Positions 45,228-56,638 of a stretch of 64,000 bases of DNA are shown piece after piece; the first letter of the stretch is position 1; each line of letters starts with the position of its first letter. The notes below the pieces were generated by a model. That model did no database searches. It was given only the letters and a program-made list of their open reading frames with translations, and had not been told where the DNA came from. The stretch lies in NCBI GenBank assembly GCA_020080175.1, contig JAGHQL010000031.1:1-64000 (forward strand), in the 5' to 3' direction. The translations under genes and the position numbers were made by a program. The DNA is from Glutinoglossum americanum (Eukaryota; Ascomycota; Geoglossomycetes; Geoglossales; Geoglossaceae).

Positions 45228-46952
45228 TCAGTCAAGGATGGGGTCCAGAGTGTTGCCTCTATAGAAGCAAAATGTTGTTAGCGGTGCTATCCACTCCAAA
45301 CATATTAATTAGCGAAGGCCGATCTACTTACGCAACAATGTTTGCCCATCCAATCAAGCGCCAGTGCTTGTCGATACGTCTACTCAGGGCAATCTTTTCC
45401 CCGATTTGTGTACAAGCCGGACTTGTCAGACTTAGCTTTGCTGCATCAGCCTTTACTCCCATGACCTTACAACCCGTTGCCGTCGAGCCAATGTTAACCA
45501 TGAGGACCTCATTCTTGGCTAATTTAGCCACTTTGGCTTGTTTTCCATCTGCAGTCTTGACTCCGAGAAGACGCCTAAGAAGGAAGTAGTTGACTTCGAG
45601 TTCGGTATAGATATCCGGGAGGCGGCCTTTGAGGCCAAGGACAAAACCAACCAAACGATCCGCTCGACAAAGGGTAGGATCAATACGTGTGCCGACGCCT
45701 GATAACAATCGGTCAACGGTTTACACCGTAGTTGAGAAATAGGACTAAACCTTACGTACCAATTAAACCACCCGGAACGGCAAACCTGAGGTCGTTATGC
45801 TCCGCGAATAAAGTGACAACACGGCTGAAGATGGGCTTGCATTGAATTTTGCCTTGCTCATCCTTCGAGATAAGACCGGGACGGATTTCAATTTCGTCGC
45901 CTAACTTGAGCACACCATTCAGGATACTGCCACCGGCGACTCCTCCCTTGAGGTCCTCAATCTCCGCACCAGGCTTGTTGACATCAAAGGATCTAATAAT
46001 TATCATATGAGGGGAAGCTATGAAATCTCGAACGGGAACTGGGATCTTCGTGACTAGGTGCTCGTTTATAGCGTCGATATTGTATTTTAATTGAGCTGAA
46101 ATAGGGATAATGGGTGACCCGTCAGCAACTGTACCGCGTATGAACTTCAGGATGGATTGGTAGTGCTGCTCAGCGCCCTCCTCACGCATAAGGTCGACCT
46201 TATTCTGGAGGATGATAATGTGATTCAGTTTCATAATCTCAATGGCAGCGAGATGTTCGGAGGTCTGCGGCTGTGGGCAGATTTCGTTTCCTGCAATGAG
46301 TAGGAGAGCGGCATCCATCACTGCAGCACCAGAGAGCATGGTGCTCATGAGAATGTCGTGGCCGGGGCAGTCGACGAACCTAGAAAGTCAGTTCTTTATT
46401 CAATAGGGGATAGAAAGACAGGGAGTAATATTTGACTTACGACACATGCCTCATTAATCTATACCGTCCCGTACAACCCTCTCTCTCGCACGGCGGGTCA
46501 ATCTCCTTGTCGCTCTTGTAGCTCCTATAACATCCTGGTCTTGGACAGTCTGCACTATCACATTTGTATATTTTTGCGTTCGCATAACCCAATTTGATCG
46601 TAATGTTCCTCTCCAACTCGTTCTTGAAACGCACAGTCTGCACACCAGAAATGGCTTTGACAACCGTAGATTTCCCGTGAGCCACGTGCCCGATAGTACC
46701 TATGTTGATCGTTGCCTGCCGGGCGATGATTTCGGGGGATAGTGGGGTGAGCGTCGATAGATCGAGGCTTTTTGGATCGGGTTGCACAGGTAGTTCAGGC
46801 CTAGCTGGCTCAGGTACAGGTGCTGGTCGTGATGATCGTTTAAGAGTAGACTTCCTCTCCGGCTTTTCCTCATCTGCTTCAATGTTGGTGGGTTTTAGTT
46901 CAGGCGAAGAGGGGGGAGACTCCTCTTCCGAGAAGTTTCCATTCGTTGCCAT
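45228..46952 (-). CDS. gcd11: Translation initiation factor eIF2 gamma
   Basis: Exons 46952-46441, 46379-45760, 45698-45332 and 45258-45228 give 509 aa. After an 80-residue charged leader the GTPase domain shows G1 GHVAHGKST, switch region [15 protein letters not shown], the zinc knuckle C-x4-C...C-x8-C region, G3 DCPGHD (completed by the first splice), and G4 NKVD. Domains II and III follow ([37 protein letters not shown]). The last exon adds just ten residues, (A)GNTLDPILD, matching the family terminus. The protein is the GTP- and initiator-Met-tRNA-binding subunit of eIF2. All three introns are 61-73 bp with canonical sites. Confidence 0.96.
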
Positions 46953-47423
46953 GACTGTGATATTTGATGAGAACTTTCTGTGTGAGATTTAGAGAGGTAG
47001 GGTAAAAAGATGCCAACGGTTCGGATCACCGAGTACGGGAAAATATGTCAGGGCAGATCACTAAGGAATATCCGATATATTTGACTGGTATTATCAAATC
47101 TAAACTTCTGGATTGTTGGTTTACTACGTAGTAAAGTAATAATGCTGGCGAAAGTGGTTAGTCACGGTTCTTGCTTTTTCGTTGGTGACTCTTGTGTGGA
47201 AGCGGCAATCGCGTCTAAGGATGATCCACTAAAACTCTTAAATGCAGGGAAACTTTCAGTCCCTCTTAAGTTCTGAGTAGCAATAAATGTGTAAGATATC
47301 TCGCTATTCCGACTACAACCACTATGGGAATATTCTAATTGAAAGGAGGCTGCGAAGAAGCAACTATACTCTCCATATCCGCTCGGATGTTTTCCAACCC
47401 CTAAAAAAATATGTGATATAGGC
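46953..47423. other. Intergenic eIF2-gamma / ade16
   Basis: 471 bp in tandem orientation (minus strand): eIF2-gamma promoter and ade16 3' flank. A 97-codon minus-strand frame overlapping the ade16 end is judged a shadow. Confidence 0.5.
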
Positions 47424-49420
47424 TTAGTGGTGGAAAAGCCGGACCCTTTGTTCAACGAAGACCATTCCTAACTTGTCAGCCGTCTCGTATACAGCGGCGT
47501 CATTGACACTACCTCCTGGGGCAGCAATATACTTCGCTCCGGATCGGGCGGCACGGAAGATGTTATCGACGAAAGGGAACTAGAATAATTAGTGCTGGCT
47601 CCAAATGTGCAAAGGGATAATCGGGAATTTTTACGTACGAAAGCATCGCTTGAGACAGCTACTCCGCCTAATTTTGCCCTGTGTTCTTCTTTCTCCTTCT
47701 CTGTGAATTCTGCAGGGACTTCCTCGAAAACAGCTTCATACATCTCCCTCTCGGGCCCCGATTTTGGCAACTCACCACTAACTAGGAGGTCAATAGCATT
47801 ACTCTTATCCGGCCTCTTGGTTCCCTTTTTCCACTTTATGCCTATTACTCTTTCGTGAAAGCGTAGCCACCAGTTGTCCGCTTTAGACCCCGCCAACCGA
47901 GTGCAGTGGATCCTTGATTGCTGTCCTGCACCCAAACCAATGACTTGCCCGTTTAACGCATAGCATACGGAGTTGCTTTGGGTATATTTCAATGCGACTG
48001 TAGCAACGGTCAAGTCCCGTTTTGCAGATTCCGGAAGTTCAGGTAAGTCCTTTGGAATAATGATTGTTGTGAAAGTCTTAGGCGTTATCAGAACATTGTT
48101 GCGATGTTGTGACATTGAAACCCCGAATACAGTTCTTGTCTCCTGAGCCGGTGGCTCATAGTACGGGTCCATCTCAATCACTAAGTATTTGCCGCCTTTC
48201 TTTTTCTTCAATATCTCCAGGGCCTCCGGTGCATATCCAGGTGCAATAACACCATCAGAGACCTCCTTCGAGATGATCTTTGCTGTCGGCACGTCAACTT
48301 CATCGCTCAAAGCAATCATATCCCCAAAGCTGCTCATCCTATCTGCGCCTCTCGCTCGTGCATATGCCTGGGCTAGACCAGATTGCTCAATGCCCTCGAT
48401 ATCATCTACGAAGTAGACTTTTTTCTCTATGTCGGTTAATGGCACCCCAACTGCGGCTCCAGTAGGGGAAACATGTTTGAAACTTGCGGCTGCCGGAATG
48501 TCGAATGCCTGTTTTAATTCTTTTACAAGCGGCCACGAGTTAAGCGCGTCGAGAAGGTTTATGTAACCCGGAGAGCCTCCAAGCACTTTAAAAGGTAGTC
48601 TGCCTTCTTTGAAATATGCTGCAGCCGCCTTTTGGTGCGGATTGACTCCATACCGGAGCGATAATTGTTGCACCCCATCTCCAGCGTACTTCTTCCTAAA
48701 AAAATCTGCAATAGTTGCATCGTAATCTGCTGTGTGCTCAAACGCTTTGAGTGCGTAAAGCTTTCTGCTTCTCTCCGTTACCTCTCCCTTTTCGAGCTCT
48801 TGTAAAAACTCCGGGTAGTCGATTGGATCACTCAGTATGGTCACTCTTCCGTGGTTCTTGGCAGCAGCCCGTATGAGAGTCACACCTCCAATATCGATTT
48901 CCTCTACCGCTTCTGGAATCGTAACATTGATCTTGGCGATTGTATCCTTGAAAGGGTATAGGTTGCATACCACGTAGTCAACTTTGTTGATGTTCTGCTC
49001 AGCCAGGTCCTTCTCATCTGAGGCCAGGTCACGGGCCAAAATACCGGCATGGACAGCAGGATGTAGGGTCTTCACACGGCCAGAAAGCATCTCGGGGGCA
49101 TTAGTGATGGCGGAGACATCTCTACGATCGCGGAGACCCCTATCAGCGATTGTTCTCCCGGATTTGAAACACGAAGACTTGCGAATGACTATGAACTATT
49201 GGAAGCCCTACTCTACCGGAAAGCCAGCCTCTCTGATGAGCTTGGCGGTTCCTCCAGAAGCTAGTAGACGGACCTTGTTCTTGATCAGACCTTTCGCTAA
49301 ATCAAGCAACCCTGTCTTGTTATAGACAGAAAGAATAGCTAATGACCGTTCATGTCAGGTCCATATCAAAACAGTTTTATAGGCAAGCCTACCAGTCTTT
49401 GGGATGTTGTCAGAGACCAT
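47424..49420 (-). CDS. ade16: Bifunctional AICAR transformylase / IMP cyclohydrolase
   Basis: Exons 49420-49393, 49338-49212, 49121-47639 and 47579-47424 give 597 aa. Exon 1 encodes only nine residues (MVSDNIPKT) plus one base. Joins restore [20 protein letters not shown] and [28 protein letters not shown], the IMP cyclohydrolase core. The transformylase half shows [28 protein letters not shown], and [16 protein letters not shown] created by the last splice, ending in RLFHH as usual. The enzyme catalyses the last two steps of de novo purine synthesis: formyl transfer to AICAR from 10-formyl-THF, then closure to IMP. Yeast has two paralogues (ADE16/ADE17); filamentous fungi normally have one. 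The second donor is GTAGGG, slightly weak, but the alternative GTAGAG six nucleotides upstream breaks phase. Confidence 0.96.
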
Positions 49421-50450
49421 AGTGAAGCCCCTGGTGTCCGGATAGAGGTTCTTCAGAATAGTCCAAGATCAACCGAAAACCGGGTGGACTTCAAATGTTT
49501 CGATAAAGTTTGGGATTCGGGCTAAGGGTAATTTTAACGCGGCTGTATCTCCGGTCAGACGGCCATGGCTTTCACCCGAGGCAGCGGAATAAATGATGAA
49601 AACGTGGGAATATCGCAAATGCTAGGATGCAAATTGTAGGAAGTTGAAATAGAAGTTGTCGAGACGATGAAATAAGTCACATGAGGCCAATGAGATATTT
49701 GGCATTCTGGGTGCTGGGGGAAAATATGAGGACATAGGGGACTAAATTTATATTGGCTTAAGACTGAAAACATACCTGAATGGAGATGCGGTAGTGGCAG
49801 GAATCAATCAGTTTTCCCGCTTGTAGCCATGCGAAGAATATCAGCCACTTGACGATCAAGTGAGTTCGGTACTCATGCTTAAAGCAGCGACCCAAGCTGG
49901 GCTACTTAATTATCCGGAAATTTCGATCCTTTCCTCTTCATATAACAACGCAAAATCACATTCTCAATAAAAGCATTCCTATGAGATACCTGCCATCTCA
50001 GTGGTGGTTCCATGAAATATGGAAATCGTCAGCAGAATGGAGATCAGATATCGTGGTTGATCTTGGGTGCAGCGCTTTCCTAATTGTCTGATGGCAGTTG
50101 GTGGGAAGAGCTGCAATGATTGGCTGTACATATATTTTCAACAAAGAGGATTCGATGAGGTGGCTTCACGATCGCACGGATTGGCTGGCTGATGTATTTC
50201 AGTAATATGTAAGAGGCAACGTGTTACAATATACTGTTGGTAAATCCTTAGGAGGCCAACCGTTTTGGATGTGAAACTGGCGATGCAGGGACATGGCGGA
50301 GCAAACCACCCTGAATAGCAATGTAGATGCATCAATGTATATAGGACAGATTTAAATACCCTAAAGATCCCACTCATTAGATTCTTTATATCACTTAGTG
50401 TCGAGTTCTTGCCCTTTAGATAAACCGTTTAACAACTCAAATAAGTCAAT
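49421..50450. other. Divergent intergenic ade16 / small secreted protein
   Basis: About 1 kb with no supported gene; frames of 70-80 codons on the minus strand have no features. Confidence 0.45.
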
Positions 50451-50991
50451 ATGAAGCTCGGCGGTATCGCCATGGTATTTTCTATGCTGGCTATTTTAAT
50501 AGGCGCACTCTCGGTGTATGTACTGGTATTCAACTGCTGGGTTGGGCAAACTCTGTCTGATGATATGCCGTAGTCGAGAGGAAGACTCCTATATTGGCCG
50601 GGTGGTCGAGCGTCAGGGGTGCGTATTCTGATTACTCCTCCAGGTAAAGCCTCCTTGTGATCTAACAGCGTTTAGTCCTACTGCATCACTCGCTCACGAG
50701 TAAGAAGAAATGCCATCTCTAATTCTGGCTGCGTTGACCCGTCTAGGCCTATGTCGGGTATTCCGTCTTCTGAGATATCCCGTAATGAGTCCGCAGCGAA
50801 TCATATGCAGTCAATAAGACCCACGACGTCTGGTACAGGAACCGGTGGGACCCCAACAACTGGGGCAGGTGCCCTCAATACTGCTTGCAGAAGCACTCTG
50901 GGGATTATTATCGCAGGCGGCTTTGCTCTCGTGAGTGCTCATTTCAGTGGGATGTTGGAACAAGTTAACGGTCCTCTAGCTTCTCCTCTAG
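50451..50991 (+). CDS. Small secreted, GPI-type candidate (124 aa)
   Basis: Four exons all joined in phase 0: 50451-50513, 50574-50618, 50676-50930, 50980-50991. Exon 1 is almost exactly a signal peptide (MKLGGIAMVFSMLAILIGALS). The middle contains Cys at SYCITR, NSGCVD and NTACRS and a Thr/Gly/Pro linker (TTSGTGTGGTPTTGAGA). The C-terminus STLGIIIAGGFALLLL, with its last three leucines supplied by a 12-nt final exon after a 49-bp intron (GTGAGT, AGTTAAC branch, CTCTAG), is a typical GPI-attachment tail. Without that intron the frame continues 54 codons of hydrophilic sequence. I recognise no family; the architecture resembles cell-wall proteins or small effectors. Exon choices rest on phase and architecture only. 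Confidence 0.5.
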
Positions 50992-51464
50992 CGCATCAGT
51001 ACTTCCACATTCTTTGCATTGATGAGGTGTTCTTTAAAGGGGCGTCTGGTGCGTTGGGTGGGAACTTTGGTGGAGATTATGGAGAGATATGATCGAACAT
51101 CGAAGAATAGGTGATTGCACGTAGAATGGATACCGTGCCCTAGCTGGGCGCAGTCATCAGCTGAATAGTCATGAGAAATTAGGTTATATGCATGTACATC
51201 ACATTTACCATCTTCGTGGTTAGTGTTGATCATTCGCTCGCGTTGGAATAAAAGCTCGAGCTCCCACACTGCGCGAAGGTAACTAAGCTGGGCGGCTATT
51301 TCGCGTGAAGCGGAAATCGCGCCTATGGTTGATCTTCGGAATGTTCAAAATGAGCAGAAATTTACTTTTAGATGCTTATCTTTGCTTCCCTAGTAGATGC
51401 GGCCAGCTTCATGTGAGACTGCAGGTGAACAAAACTACTGAAGCAAACCAAATCCTTCATTACA
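50992..51464. other. Convergent 3' region
   Basis: Between the small secreted gene and the HCNGP-like gene; nothing recognised. Confidence 0.5.
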
Positions 51465-52592
51465 CTATCGTCTTCTATCATAGTCCCTGACACGCGCTCC
51501 CCGTCCTCCGTCTCTTGATCTCGACCTTGATCTTGACCTTTTTCGTCGATCCCGCGACCTTGAGCGGCTCCGATCTCTTATTCTACCACCTCTGCGTTCC
51601 ATCTCTCTTCGCTTCCCACCGTCAGGCACAAGAGGTGACCTTGTCTTCTCGCGGTCAAGCCCAGCCATTACCCTCTCTGCCGCACTCCGTCCGAGGCTCT
51701 TCATACTCGAAGACACCCCTGGGGTGCCGCCGCGACTCGACTCCCCGGAGGCCGTTGCTGGAACGAAGTCGATAGCCTCCCTAATTTCCTTTGCCCTTTC
51801 GTCCTCTAACCGCTTTGTGATTTCCTGTTGGCTTTTGGCCAACTCTTCTTTGTAACCCCATATAGGAAAGGCCTCGGGGTCCCAAGTTTCCTTTGGCAGT
51901 GTAGATATGTATTGGGCCTGCCCCTCTATCCCAGCAAAACCCATGAGCTTTTGCAGGAGACTCGGGTTTTTGAGCGCTGAGGACCTGGCAAGCTTCTCAT
52001 TGAAGTGAATGCCTTGTTTCTTGAGCTCTAGAAAGTGAGCAAACTTTGCAGTTGTACTCGGAGGTGGGGAACCAGGTGGTGATGGCGGAATGTTGAGGTC
52101 GGGGACTGGTGGAAGAGTAAGGTCACGGATGAGAGAACGAGACAAGGAGAATGGTGATGTCGGTCTTGAGCTTGTAGTTTCCGACGAAGCTGGAGATGGC
52201 ACCGAGGGGCCTACCATTGGCCCTATGTCTGCACCTATAGGCAGACCGTCCTTGTCATCCTCTTGGGTGATATGAACGACTGGGTTTGGGTCTCGATGTT
52301 TAGACGAAAAGCCGTTTGGTTCTGGCCCTGATCTGCCTGGGCATGATCTGTCAGATAACAACCCTATATGAATTCCCACCCAGGGGCAGTAACCTTCTTT
52401 AGGATTAGAGACTGTCGAAGTTGCGTTCTGGTTTGTGGGTAGTGCCTATCATATGCAATTTTAGCTACTCCCCCAACTAGATAGCTTCATGGTGATAGGC
52501 ATACTTACCCTCTGCTGAGTCACATCTGTATTTCTATCATTGGAGGCATTGTCTTCCCCATCATCGCTCTCATAAGCTCCGAGACCGAGCAT
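51465..52592 (-). CDS. HCNGP/SAP30BP-like protein with RS tail
   Basis: Exons 52592-52509 and 52445-51465 give 354 aa. It starts MLGLGAYESDDGED, the usual beginning of the family, and carries the HCNGP core at about 155-240: KFAHFLELKKQGIHFNEKLARS, LMGFAGIEG and YISTLPKETWDPEAFP. The C-terminus is an Arg/Ser-rich, RS-domain-like tail (DRSRSRSRDRRKRSRSRSRSR). Animal SAP30BP binds the co-repressor subunit SAP30 and has been tied to splicing of short introns; the RS tail favours an RNA-processing role here, which is inference. An upstream in-frame ATG at 52691 would add 33 atypical residues. Head to head with pre7, 194 bp apart. Confidence 0.85.
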
Positions 52593-52786
52593 ATCGTATC
52601 GGCTGTATGCAATCAAAGACAGTTGCCGTGGATCTGCGTGGGCGGCTGTTTTACTCTTGATAAGCGTAAGCGCGATCAAGCGAATAGGCATCTTTACTAC
52701 GCGTCAAAACTCCCGGAGCTTGTCAACTAACAACTACCCTTCAACTCGACCATATTCAGAAGCTTCACCAAACATCATATATCAAC

Positions 52787-53645
52787 ATGGCAGCGCTCTT
52801 TGGTCAGGATGCACTTACAGATAATGGTCCTGGCTATGCCTTCTCTCAAGCACCGAGCTCAGCAGCTGGGGGTATTCGAGAACGTAGCTTCTACCCGTAA
52901 GCTCCATCAGTCTAAAGTAGCATTGTATAGACATACTAACACTAGCCTTGACTACAGTTATACCGACAATGGTGGTTCTACACTTGGAATTGCGGGCGAA
53001 GATTTTACTATCCTCGCTGGTGACACTCGTAGCACATCCGGCTACAATATCAATACACGTTACGCCCCGAAGGTCTTCAAGATCGGTGGAGACGACAGCG
53101 AAGGAACCAACGCAACAATCATCCTCTCAGTTGTCGGTTTTGCTGCAGACGGCCAGATCCTAAAAGAGCGCCTCGACACTATCGTCAAAATGTACCGGTA
53201 CCAGCACGGAAAGCCTATGTCCGTCAAAGCATGCGCACAAAGACTCTCAACTATTTTATATGGCAAGCGCTTTTTCCCGTACTATGTACATGCGATCCTC
53301 GGAGGGTTGGATGAGGAGGGCAAAGGTGCATTGTACTCGTATGACCCAGTAGGCTCCTATGAACGGGAGCAATGTCGAGCTGGCGGTGCGGCAGCGAGCT
53401 TGATTATGCCTTTCTTGGACAACCAAGTGAACTTCAAGAACCAGTATGTGCCGGAATCCGGGGAGGGCCATGCTCTTCAGGAGCGGCCAAGAGTCCCTTT
53501 GAAGCGGAAGGAGACGGAGGAGTTGGTCAGGGATGCATTCACGAGTGCGGTCGAGCGGCACATTGAGGTGGGAGATGGGTTGCAGATGCTTGTGGTGACG
53601 AAAGATGGGGTTGAAGAGATTTATTCCCCGCTGAAAAGGGATTAA
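52787..53645 (+). CDS. pre7: 20S proteasome subunit beta-6 (Pre7/PSMB1)
   Basis: Exons 52787-52896 and 52958-53645 give 265 aa; the 61-bp intron has GTAAGC, a perfect TACTAAC branch and CTACAG. After a propeptide-like leader the fold starts YTDNGGSTLGIAGEDFTILAGDTR, with GYNINTRYAPKVFKI, and the Pre7-specific YSYDPVGSYEREQCRAGG and LIMPFLDNQVNFKNQY. It lacks the mature N-terminal Thr processing site of active subunits (beta1, 2, 5), so it is a structural, non-catalytic subunit of the 20S core. Confidence 0.96.
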
Positions 53646-54196
53646 GGGAGATGGGGGTTATCGGATGATATAGATCTTGTATTCATACCTAATAGCATAC
53701 AAGCGTTTGATTCTATCTATTGAGATAGGAATCTATTGTGCGAGTGTCATTTGCTGTCGTTTGGCTTTTAGTGGTGTCGGAAGTTGCTACATCGAACTAT
53801 TTCCAAACGTGCTCTGTACGCTGCGATCTGTGACGCAATAGAGAACATTGAAGAAGTCTTCAGATAGGTTTGCAACCCGGAAGTATTGGTAAGAGCGTCT
53901 CTAGCTCTATTTACATCGAAAAACGCCCCAATTACCTCAATTTGAGCACTTCATAAACAACTGTCTAAACGCGCCATGTACGAGCAACGCCTAAGCTGAC
54001 GCCACCGCCATGAGCCAATTCACCATCACTCCCCGAGCTGTGTCTTGAGAGCGAGAACTAGGCAATGAACATAGCGGCCTGCTATGCCGTGGACTCCTGT
54101 TGAGCTCCCACATTGAGAATTCTTCGAACTAGTCGCACCATAGGCGAGCCACCCGAAATGAAAAGAATGAAAAAAGGAGAGGCTTATTAGGGATTC
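53646..54196. other. Convergent 3' region, pre7 / rad60-like
   Basis: 551 bp with no supported gene; ordinary AT-rich 3' flanks. Confidence 0.5.
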
Positions 54197-55747
54197 TCAT
54201 CGGACATAGACGTCCACATGGTCCAGATCCCCAAGTTCAGTGTCTGCGATGGTGAGTTCTGGGTCAAGTTTGTCACCGTCAAATTGCAGAGATACCCCTT
54301 TATCTATATCGATCTTATTATGTGAGCGGAAGGCGGAAATCACTCTCGCAATAGTAGTGGTCTTTGTAGCATATGTTAGCCTCTACCTTATCACAGCCTA
54401 GGGGAGGTAATAGCGCTTACGGGATTCACAATGAGCTTGAAGTCGGGATATCCCTTACTCTTAAGGAACAATCTCACCGAATCCTTAGCCTTCGAAGTCT
54501 CTTCTACTTCTGATTCTTTCGCCGCGAGTTCCACACCCCCCGCACTATACCCGGAACCTGAATTTCCGCCCTTCCGTGAATCTCTTAGTATTTCCTCTGT
54601 CATGGCTTCCATATGCACCCGGTTATCGCCCCCGAATCCACCCTCGTAGCCTTTCCATATCACATTACCATCCGCATCAGCGCTGATACCTAGACTCTTG
54701 CACGTGGTAACATCAAAAACGCGTTTGCCCCTCCAGGTCAGTAAAACTGCCGCTCTATCCACAGCATTTCCTTGACGGTCACACCAAGTAAGTCGCACAT
54801 CCCTGAGACGCTGCCCAATCCTGCGATTAACGATTAGGGGCTGCGTGTTGGGGATACGTGAGGAGATGAAGATTTGTACTATAGGGTCTAAGGGAACCAG
54901 TGATGGCTGTGGCTGGGCTGAATTTGGGCGTTTATGAATTCCCGCGTTCGGGGACGATGGTTCAGGGGTTGCTTTTTCCGTTTCGATATGTTTGAGTCTA
55001 GCTCGCTCACGGGCTTTACGGGCAAGCTCCGGAAACTCTTCTTCTCCATCTGATATCTGTATACTATGTTCTGTGGACTTCTGGTCCACCCGGGTGTTCT
55101 CGGCGAAGCTGGGCTTGGGCGTTTGGGCGCTGTGTTGATCAATATGGTTGTTATCTTCATCGTCTGAAAGTAGAATTGGCTCTTGTGGGGGTTGCCTGGA
55201 GGCACTCTGATTCACGCGCTTGGTGCTCACAATGTTCTGGATTTTCCTTGAAAGGGATTTAGGAAACTCCTTGCCGTCGTCGTTGTCGTCGTCATCATCT
55301 ACAGGCGGGGGCGGAGCCCGAGAGTATTCGTCATCTGAATCCGATAGCGGGATAGGTTTTACCCTCCTGTATAGAAGTAAGTTCCCGTGTAGCTAACAGA
55401 TATAGGGGGTTGGTCTCTCCTATAGCTTACCGTTGTTTGAGCATATTATCTTCCGAGTCGTCCTCATCATCGTCTTCCGAGCTACTATTATCCTCACTCC
55501 CGGCGTTAACCCGCTTCCGGCTTGCATTTGATCCGTAGCTTTTCCGATCTGTTTTAGCCCGCCTTTCAAACTTTTTCTGCCTTTGGCGCTCTTCTTCTGC
55601 CACTATGTCGGAGTAAACTTCTTTTGACCGGCTGAAAAAGTCCACTGGATCAACTGCGGTCTGCGTCTTTGACCAGGCAGGTTTCTTGAAGAGAGAGCGC
55701 TTTGACACAGCTCCTGGCATGGTTTTTTCAGTTGGGTTATTGGTCAT
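54197..55747 (-). CDS. Rad60/Esc2-type SUMO-like domain protein
   Basis: Exons 55747-55431, 55366-54421 and 54361-54197 give 475 aa. The N-terminus (SLFKKPAWSKTQ, DFFSRSKEVYSDIVAEEE) resembles fungal Rad60-like proteins. A long acidic linker contains SUMO-interaction-like patches (PIPLSDSDDE, EPILLSDDEDN, HSIQISDGEEE). A first ubiquitin-like fold is likely around 265-345, and the C-terminal SUMO-like domain spans about 400-475: VRLFLKSKGYPDFKLIVNP joined to TTTIARVISAFR, then VSLQFDGDKLDPELTIADTELGDLDHVDVYV, ending without a di-glycine as expected. Rad60/Esc2/NIP45 act in SUMO-dependent DNA repair and genome stability. MPGAVSKR at 55720 is an equally good start. Head to head with lsm6, 151 bp apart. 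Confidence 0.88.
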
Positions 55748-55898
55748 ATCTCTTGCATGGAACCGGCAAGCTCATCCAGGCAGACAAACAAGAGGAAGTT
55801 TCGATAAGATCTGGTTTTCCTAGCGAGCGATGTTGCTGGAACCTTCACACAAATCTTATCGTGTACTCGGAAAAACCAACTTCAGTCAGACAATTTAA

Positions 55899-56260
55899 AT
55901 GGAGAACGGAGCTGCATCAGAGGGCAAGGACCCATCTGGGTTCTTGAGCGAGATCATCGGCGCGCCTGTCACTGTGAAGCTAAACTCCGGTGTGGTATAC
56001 AAAGGCAAGGCCAAATTCTCTCTTCCACTTTGAGAAGCGCTAATGCGGAGGGAACCAAGCAGGAGAGCTTCAATCTGTAGACGGCTATATGAACATTGCG
56101 CTCGAAAAAACGGAAGAGTATGTCAGTGGGCGGCTGAGACGAAGTTACGGGGATGCATTTGTCAGAGGGAACAACGGTACGTCTGATGAATAACGTCAAT
56201 TCCTGCTAGGAGACTAGGTCTAACAAGCGAACAGTCATGTACATCTCGGCAGATTCCTGA
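55899..56260 (+). CDS. lsm6: U6 snRNA-associated Sm-like protein Lsm6
   Basis: Exons 55899-56004, 56063-56176 and 56235-56260 give 81 aa. Sm1 motif: DPSGFLSEIIGAPVTVKLNSGVVYKG then ELQSVDGYMNIALE; Sm2: SGRLRRSYGDAFVRGNNVMYISAD, all characteristic of Lsm6. The protein is part of the Lsm2-8 ring on U6 snRNA and the Lsm1-7 ring in mRNA decay. Intron 1 (58 bp) uses a GC donor, AAAG/GCAAGG, with a GCTAATG branch and AAGCAG acceptor; no GT donor gives the conserved YKG(E)LQSVDG sequence. The frame read without splicing stops soon after (GKAKFSLPL). Confidence 0.94.
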
Positions 56261-56638
56261 AGCAGCTTTTGCACGGGTTGATTCGGTGCATGGGACAGCG
56301 TGGTCTATTTTCGTTTTATATGGATATATAGCGTGCTGCTACTCAAAATTTCAAGCCGTCCGCGCCTCAGAATATGGTCAATACCGAGTAGTGCTACCCA
56401 GGGGGTTATCTTAGGTACACCTCTTCTGTCGTTGGCCTTTACAATCCGCAGACTGGGTGCCAATGGGTCCTAGATCTGCCTAGTTGCGTTATATGGTAGT
56501 CAAGCGGGCCCTGTGATGATGCATCTATGTTGATGCTTTGCGGAAGTCTCAATAGATGTGACGCAATACCTGAACTTGTTGGGGCTATCAGAGAATGGTA
56601 ATTGATACAATTTATAAATGTACAAGCATTTATCGGTT
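56261..56638. other. Convergent 3' region, lsm6 / mt-S13
   Basis: 378 bp, no gene. It contains a 17-bp word also found at about 60561 (see findings). Confidence 0.5.

Noticed and set aside
47162-47455. 97-codon minus-strand frame overlapping the end of ade16
   Set aside because: Lies in the 3' flank; Ser-rich with no features, and ade16's last exon ends properly at 47424.
52340-52388. Possible 43-bp intron (GTGGGA...CCCAG) in the HCNGP-like gene
   Set aside because: Its removal would shift the frame away from the conserved HCNGP core, which is open without it.
55991-56004. GTATAC as a GT donor for lsm6 intron 1
   Set aside because: Gives phase 0, incompatible with any acceptor that restores LQSVDGYMN, and deletes the conserved VYKG.
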